NCBI RefSeq assembly: GCF_014904795.1
Contig: NZ_JACZFS010000072.1
Location: 1 to 55,097, forward strand
Source of the DNA: Nisaea nitritireducens
GTDB taxonomy: Bacteria; Pseudomonadota; Alphaproteobacteria; Thalassobaculales; Thalassobaculaceae
Length of the DNA stretch: 55,097 nt
Reading direction: 5' to 3'
Shown here piece by piece: positions 51,398 to 55,097 of this stretch; position 1 is the first letter of the stretch, and the number at the start of each line of letters is the position of its first letter. Under the pieces are notes generated by a model that did no database searches, was not told the origin of the DNA, and saw only the letters and a program-made list of their open reading frames with translations. A program made the translations under genes and the position numbers.

Positions 51398-52564
51398 TCA
51401 CTCACTCGGCGCCGGGTCGAAAACACCCCCGTCGCAGAAGGCATCAGGGCCGAGAAACAGGCGGCCAAGAGCGGATGCCGCCGGTGTTGATTCATGCAGC
51501 GCCCCCTCTACTTTCGAATTGGCACTCGGGATCGCAATGCCGAGTGGCGTCAGGGCTTCGCGATAGAGGTTCGGCGCCATGGTATTGCGGACCACACGCT
51601 GCAGCTCCGGCGTTGCAGAGACAAAGCCCCAACGCTCCATTTGCGTCAGCAGCCAGAGCGCCTGGGACAGCCATGGGAAACTCGACGCCCCGTCCTGGAA
51701 AACCACGAAACGGTCTATTTTTCCCTGCAGCCCCTGCGGCGTTCTGGTCAGATCACCCGACAGCGCCCGCTCAATCACCTCCGCCGAGAGATCAAGATAG
51801 GCCTCTCTCGCCAGCAGCTCGGAGAGCGTCACCCGATTGCTCGGGTCCTGCACCCATGCCGACGCCCGGTAAAGCGCACGCAGCAGGCCCTGCACGGCAC
51901 CCGCATTCGCCTCCGCCCAGCTTCGGCGCATCCCGAAAACCTTCTCCGGCGCTCCGGCCCAGATCTCGGTCGCGGACAGGAAAATCGAGGCCTCGCCCCG
52001 GTCCACCGCGACAGAGCCCCAGGGCTCCCCGACCATCATCCCGTCAATGACCCCGTTGCCAATCGCCTCCGGCATCAGCGGCGGCGGAACAACCTCGATC
52101 CGGACATCGCGAGCCGGGTCTATGCCTTCGGAAGCAAGCCAGTAGCGCAGCAAAAAGTGATGGGTCGAAAAGAAGAACGGCACCCCGAATGTCACTGGCC
52201 GCCCCAGGGCGCCCGCCCGAATACGGGCCGCAATATCCTTCGCCCCGGCATCCGGAGGCAGCCCCACCGCCTCAAGAAAAGCGGAGGTGGCGCAGAGAAC
52301 ATCGCCGTTGAGATTCAGAACATAGGGCACGATCAGATCGGCTGGCGGCCCTGCCAATCCGAGATTCGTCGCCAGCGCCATCGGTGCCAGCAGGTGGGAG
52401 CCATCATAGAGCCCAACCGCAAGCTTGTCGCGGATATTGGACCAGGAAATCTCGCGGTGAAGCGAGACCTCAATGCCTTCCTCGCGGGCGAAGCCGATTT
52501 CCTTCAGGGCAACCAGCGGCGCTACGTCGACCAACGGGATAAAACCAATTCGGATCTCGGTCAT
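51398..52564 (-). CDS. nasS: NasS, cytoplasmic nitrate sensor (NrtA/CmpA-like)
   Basis: 388 residues, homologous to NrtA across its length (IRIGFIPLVDVAPLVALKEIGFAREEGIEVSLHREISWSNIRDKLAVGLYDGSHLLAPMALATNLG; FFFSTHHFLLRYWLASEGI; GMMVGEPWGSVAVDRGEA). It starts directly with the mature sequence (MTEIRIGF) and has no signal peptide. That and the neighbouring antiterminator gene identify NasS, which holds NasT inactive until it binds nitrate or nitrite. Its ATG overlaps the nasT stop by 4 bp. It lies upstream of nrtA in the same direction, 303 bp apart. Confidence 0.9.
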   Translation of the reverse strand: MTEIRIGFIPLVDVAPLVALKEIGFAREEGIEVSLHREISWSNIRDKLAVGLYDGSHLLAPMALATNLGLAGPPADLIVPYVLNLNGDVLCATSAFLEAVGLPPDAGAKDIAARIRAGALGRPVTFGVPFFFSTHHFLLRYWLASEGIDPARDVRIEVVPPPLMPEAIGNGVIDGMMVGEPWGSVAVDRGEASIFLSATEIWAGAPEKVFGMRRSWAEANAGAVQGLLRALYRASAWVQDPSNRVTLSELLAREAYLDLSAEVIERALSGDLTRTPQGLQGKIDRFVVFQDGASSFPWLSQALWLLTQMERWGFVSATPELQRVVRNTMAPNLYREALTPLGIAIPSANSKVEGALHESTPAASALGRLFLGPDAFCDGGVFDPAPSE

Positions 52565-53136
52565 TGGTGAAAGAGCTCCGCAGTAGTCACAATACCCTCG
52601 GCAATCTCGACGATCCGCCTGTTCTGATTCATCGCGGTGTTGCGCAGGAGCTTGTAGGCCTCCTCCTCCTCAATCCCCCGCATCTTCATCAGGATGCCCT
52701 TTGCCCGGTCGATCAGCTTGCGCTCGGCAAGCGCGGCCTTGGCTGTGTCGAGCTCGGTCTGCAGGCGGGTGAAAGCGTTGTAACGGCTGATCGCCAGGTC
52801 CATGACCGGCTTGATCCGCGCCTTGGCGAGACCGTTCACGACATAGGCACCGACACCAGCCTCGACCGCTGCCGCAATCGAACTCTCGCCGGTATCGTCG
52901 ACGAACATGGCGACGGGTCGCTTGACCTGGCGCGAGACCTCGAACATCTGCTCCAGCATGTCTCTGCTCGGCGCCTCGAGGTCGATCAGCACGGCGTCGG
53001 GATCAAGCTCGCCCAGCCGTTCCAGCAGCCGGTCCGTCTCGGCGACGACCACAACATCCGGAAACCCGGCCTCTGCAAGTGCCTCCTTGATCAGGCCGGC
53101 ACGCTCGTTCTGCAGATCAATGACAACGATCTTCAT
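52561..53136 (-). CDS. nasT: NasT, ANTAR-domain transcription antiterminator
   Basis: 191 residues from ATG 53136 (MKIVVIDLQNERAGL). The receiver-like N-terminal domain (1-120) has Asp52 in VLIDLEAP. A coiled linker (FTRLQTELDTAKAALAERK) leads into the ANTAR RNA-binding domain (about 130-185: LIDRAKGILMKMRGIEEEEAYKLLRNTAMNQNRRIVEIAEGIV). It binds tandem hexaloop hairpins in nas leaders and prevents termination. Two matching leaders lie in this window, before nrtA and before the nitrite channel gene. Coupled to nasS. A longer frame to 53253 is not family-like. Confidence 0.92.
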   Translation of the reverse strand: MKIVVIDLQNERAGLIKEALAEAGFPDVVVVAETDRLLERLGELDPDAVLIDLEAPSRDMLEQMFEVSRQVKRPVAMFVDDTGESSIAAAVEAGVGAYVVNGLAKARIKPVMDLAISRYNAFTRLQTELDTAKAALAERKLIDRAKGILMKMRGIEEEEAYKLLRNTAMNQNRRIVEIAEGIVTTAELFHQ

Positions 53137-53405
53137 GGAATAACAGGTATCCAGCAGCGGTGAATCGCCATATCGCAATGCAAAAAACACGCCATCACCA
53201 CGCCCATGGCGCTGAAGGCATTCTTTTCCGCTTGAAAGATGAAACAGGCTCACAACCGCGCTTTTCCTGACAAAAAGCCGATATCAGTCAAGCCGCCGAA
53301 AGAGAACTTTCCTGGCGGTCAAATATTTCGCACTTGCAAAATAAAAAATCTTCTCCCTACCCTGTAAGCATGACTGGTTCTCATTCACATGAGGGCCAAG
53401 TCTCC
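53137..53405. promoter_or_regulatory. Divergent nasT / nitrite-channel promoter region
   Basis: Part of a 533-bp gene-free interval. On the plus strand TTGCAA (53334-53339) and TACCCT (53358-53363), spacer 18, form a weak candidate promoter for the channel gene, placing transcription start near 53370, just upstream of the leader hairpins. I see no clear nasT promoter. Confidence 0.3.
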
Positions 53406-53467
53406 GCCGCAACGACGCGGTATTTCTGTCAAGCGGCCTCCCAGGAGGCCAGCAGCAATGACGCTGC
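53406..53467 (+). promoter_or_regulatory. Tandem hexaloop (ANTAR-type) hairpins in the nitrite-channel leader
   Basis: P1 (53407-53420) is CCGC-AACGAC-GCGG, extended by a G-U pair. P2 (53452-53467) is GCAGC-AATGAC-GCTGC. Both hexaloops have A at position 1 and G at position 4, the ANTAR recognition rule. Between them is another perfect stem, GGCCTC-CCAG-GAGGCC (53435-53450). Downstream, GACGCCGG-AGTC-CCGGCGTC (about 53550-53572) could be the terminator arm, but no T run follows. It is about 200 bp upstream of the channel gene's ATG and is expected to be bound by NasT. Confidence 0.7.
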
Positions 53468-53669
53468 AACTTCGTCTCTCCCGATTTCCGGGCGAGGCGT
53501 GGGTGTGCGGCGTTCATTCATCTCCGCATTCCCGGACCGAATACCGTGCGACGCCGGAGTCCCGGCGTCTTCCAGGTCAGAGCGGAGACAAGATGCCGGA
53601 CCAATCTTCCTTCATCGCTCAAGTACACCGCTCGGCCTCTGGCTTTCTTCCCGATGAAAGGACCCAGAA

Positions 53670-54518
53670 ATGGCTTACATAAATCCTTCTGAGTTCGCGG
53701 CAAAGATGATCGACGCAGGTGAGTCGAAAGTCTTCATGTCCACGAAGGATACCCTGATCCGCGCTTACATGGCGGGCGCCATCCTCGCGCTCGCGGCGGC
53801 TTTCGCCGTCACCGTCGCCGTGAATACCGGCCAGTTTCTGATCGGTGCCCTGCTCTTCCCGGTTGGCTTCTGCACGCTCTACCTGCTCGGCTTCGATCTG
53901 CTGACGGGCGTGTTCACGCTCTGCCCGCTCGCCCTGCTCGACAAGCGGCCCGGCGTGACCGTGAACGGCGTGCTCCGCAACTGGGGCCTCGTCTTCGTCG
54001 GTAATTTCGCCGGCGCTTTCACTGTCGCCGTGTTCATGGCCATCATCTTCACCACCGGATTTTCCGAAGCGCCAAATGCGGTCGGCCAAAAGATCGGCGT
54101 GATCGGTGAATCCCGGACCGTCGGTTACGCCGAGCACGGCTTCGCCGGCATGCTGACGCTCTTCGTCCGGGCCGTCATGTGCAACTGGATGGTCTCGACC
54201 GGTGTGGTCGCGGCAATGCTGTCGACTTCCGTCTCCGGCAAGGTCATCGCCATGTGGATGCCGATCCTGATTTTCTTCTATCTCGGTTTCGAGCATTCCA
54301 TCGTGAACATGTTCCTGTTCCCGTCCGGATTGCTGCTTGGTGGTGACTTCACCGTGATGGACTACCTGATCTGGAACGAAATCCCGACTGTGATCGGCAA
54401 TCTGGTCGGCGGCCTGACCTTCGTCGGCGCCACGATCTACGCCACCCACTACAAGACCTCACCGAAGCGTACCCCGGCGGGTACCTCGACCAAATCCGCC
54501 AGCGTTCCGGCTGAGTAA
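53670..54518 (+). CDS. Formate/nitrite transporter (NirC/FocA family)
   Basis: 282 residues with six hydrophobic helices of the FNT pentameric channel fold. Signatures include GAILALAAAFAVTVAV, FPVGFCTLYLLGFDLLTGVF, NWGLVFVGNFAGA, VMCNWMVSTGVVAAMLS and GFEHSIVNMF, with the central His209 at the same number as in FocA. The nas context and a NasT-type leader point to nitrite rather than formate: uptake, or release of excess nitrite made by NasA. A strong terminator-like hairpin follows. ATG 53670 is preceded by AAAGGA. Confidence 0.9.
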   Translation: MAYINPSEFAAKMIDAGESKVFMSTKDTLIRAYMAGAILALAAAFAVTVAVNTGQFLIGALLFPVGFCTLYLLGFDLLTGVFTLCPLALLDKRPGVTVNGVLRNWGLVFVGNFAGAFTVAVFMAIIFTTGFSEAPNAVGQKIGVIGESRTVGYAEHGFAGMLTLFVRAVMCNWMVSTGVVAAMLSTSVSGKVIAMWMPILIFFYLGFEHSIVNMFLFPSGLLLGGDFTVMDYLIWNEIPTVIGNLVGGLTFVGATIYATHYKTSPKRTPAGTSTKSASVPAE

Positions 54519-54533
54519 TCCACAATCGCGCGG

Positions 54534-54557
54534 GAGCCCGGCCGGATGGCCGGGCTC
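54534..54557 (+). terminator. Hairpin after the nitrite channel gene
   Basis: GAGCCCGGCC (54534-54543), loop GGAT, GGCCGGGCTC (54548-54557), then TTCG: a perfect 10-bp stem 16 bp after the stop. No long T run, so read-through into the phosphatase gene 22 bp further on is possible. Confidence 0.65.
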
Positions 54558-54578
54558 TTCGACAACCGGAAACTCATA

Positions 54579-55097
54579 ATGCCCAACGACATGAGCCCGG
54601 CACCGGGCCTCACGGTCAGCGTCGGAAGTTATTCGGCCGCAGGCCGCAAACGCGTAAACCAGGATTTCCATGGCGCCATGCTGCCCGAAGGCAGGAGCCT
54701 GCGCCTGAAAGGCATCGTTCTGGCCGTAGCCGACGGCATCAGCACCAGCTCGGTCAGCCGGGAAGCTGCCGAGACCTGCGTCAAGGCCTTGCTGACCGAC
54801 TATTACTGCACCACCGATAGCTGGACGGCCAAAACAGCCGCCAGCCGCGTGATGACCGCGACCAATTCCTGGCTGCATGCCCAGAGCCGGCGGGCCCATC
54901 TCGAGAGCATTGATCTCGGCTGGGTCTGCACACTCTCCGCCATGATCCTGAAACACCGGACGGCACATCTGTTTCATGTAGGAGACAGCCGGATCAGCCG
55001 CCTCAGCGGAGAGAGTCTGGAGCCACTGACCCGCGAGCACCACCTCACGCTATCCGCGGGCGAAACCTGCCTCAGCCGGGCCATGGGTGCCGCCCGC
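54579..55097 (+). CDS. PP2C-like protein phosphatase, N-terminal part (runs off right edge)
   Basis: Open from ATG 54579 to the last base (173 codons, no stop). PP2C motifs are visible: GRKRVNQDFHG (Asp29), VLAVADGISTSSVSREAAE (Asp52, Gly53 metal site) and LFHVGDSRISRL (Asp136). From memory, FNT channels in nitrate-assimilation loci are often followed by a bifunctional PP2C phosphatase/Ser-Thr kinase, so a kinase domain may lie beyond the edge. It would control nitrate or nitrite uptake post-translationally, which is inference. Only weak GGAAA precedes the start. Confidence 0.75.
   Translation, partial: MPNDMSPAPGLTVSVGSYSAAGRKRVNQDFHGAMLPEGRSLRLKGIVLAVADGISTSSVSREAAETCVKALLTDYYCTTDSWTAKTAASRVMTATNSWLHAQSRRAHLESIDLGWVCTLSAMILKHRTAHLFHVGDSRISRLSGESLEPLTREHHLTLSAGETCLSRAMGAAR

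Noticed and set aside
1-55097. CRISPR arrays, tRNA/rRNA genes, insertion sequences, phage or plasmid functions
   Set aside because: No regularly spaced repeats of the right size, no transposase or integrase motifs and no RNA gene landmarks were seen on either strand.

Overview
This window reads as chromosomal DNA of a GC-rich alphaproteobacterium, probably marine and Rhodospirillales-like. That is an inference from three things: a DMSP/acrylate operon (acuR-acuI-DddL-type cupin), many solute-binding-protein transporters (TTT, TRAP, Liv-type ABC, nitrate ABC), and an alphaproteobacterial type of nitrate assimilation locus with NasS/NasT control. I see no rRNA, tRNA, CRISPR array, insertion sequence or phage gene.

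Layout. 1-6.2 kb: the start of a leftward gene that runs off the left edge, an intergenic patch of GTCATCCC/GGGATGAC repeats, a beta-hydroxyacid dehydrogenase plus aldehyde dehydrogenase pair, and a tandem duplication of a 435-residue helical-repeat/glycosyltransferase gene. 6.2-10.6 kb: a base-excision glycosylase coupled to a cysteine-synthase-like enzyme, a LysR regulator, and a LysE exporter coupled to a D-threonine/3-hydroxyaspartate-type aldolase. 10.8-14.7 kb: a small exported protein with a histidine kinase, then a DUF2946-like protein and a Met/His-rich outer-membrane-type protein. 14.7-30.3 kb: a catabolic island. It holds an atypical type II dehydroquinase, a Tat-exported dienelactone hydrolase, a LysR regulator with two DNA-binding domains, a five-gene operon resembling the lower gallate/protocatechuate 4,5-cleavage pathway but with a VOC-type ring-cleavage dioxygenase, a TctC/TctAB transporter sharing a putative operator with that operon, a TRAP transporter and a flavin dehydrogenase. 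30.4-35.4 kb: a Liv-type ABC transporter. 35.5-39 kb: the acuR-acuI-dddL-like-hydrolase operon. 39.2-55.1 kb: a PAS protein, then nitrate assimilation: nrtA-nrtB-nrtCD-nirB-nirD-nasA-cysG on the minus strand, its regulators nasT-nasS, and on the plus strand a formate/nitrite channel followed by a PP2C-like phosphatase cut by the window edge.

How the genes work together. NasS (cytoplasmic nitrate sensor) and NasT (ANTAR antiterminator) should control two leaders that I can read directly. One lies upstream of nrtA (hexaloop hairpin, second hairpin, intrinsic terminator). The other lies upstream of the nitrite channel (two hairpins with A1/G4 hexaloops). Nitrate would enter through NrtABCD, be reduced by NasA and then NirB, with a Rieske-type NirD as shared electron carrier and CysG making siroheme. 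In the aromatic island, PIG-L hydratase (GalB-like), PrpF-type tautomerase (GalD-like) and RraA-type aldolase (LigK/GalC-like) would take 4-oxalomesaconate to pyruvate and oxaloacetate. The ring-opening enzyme there is not the usual LigAB type, which is the most promising novelty of the window. A recurrent design is a stable hairpin straight after each transporter's solute-binding-protein gene (TTT, TRAP, Liv, Nrt).
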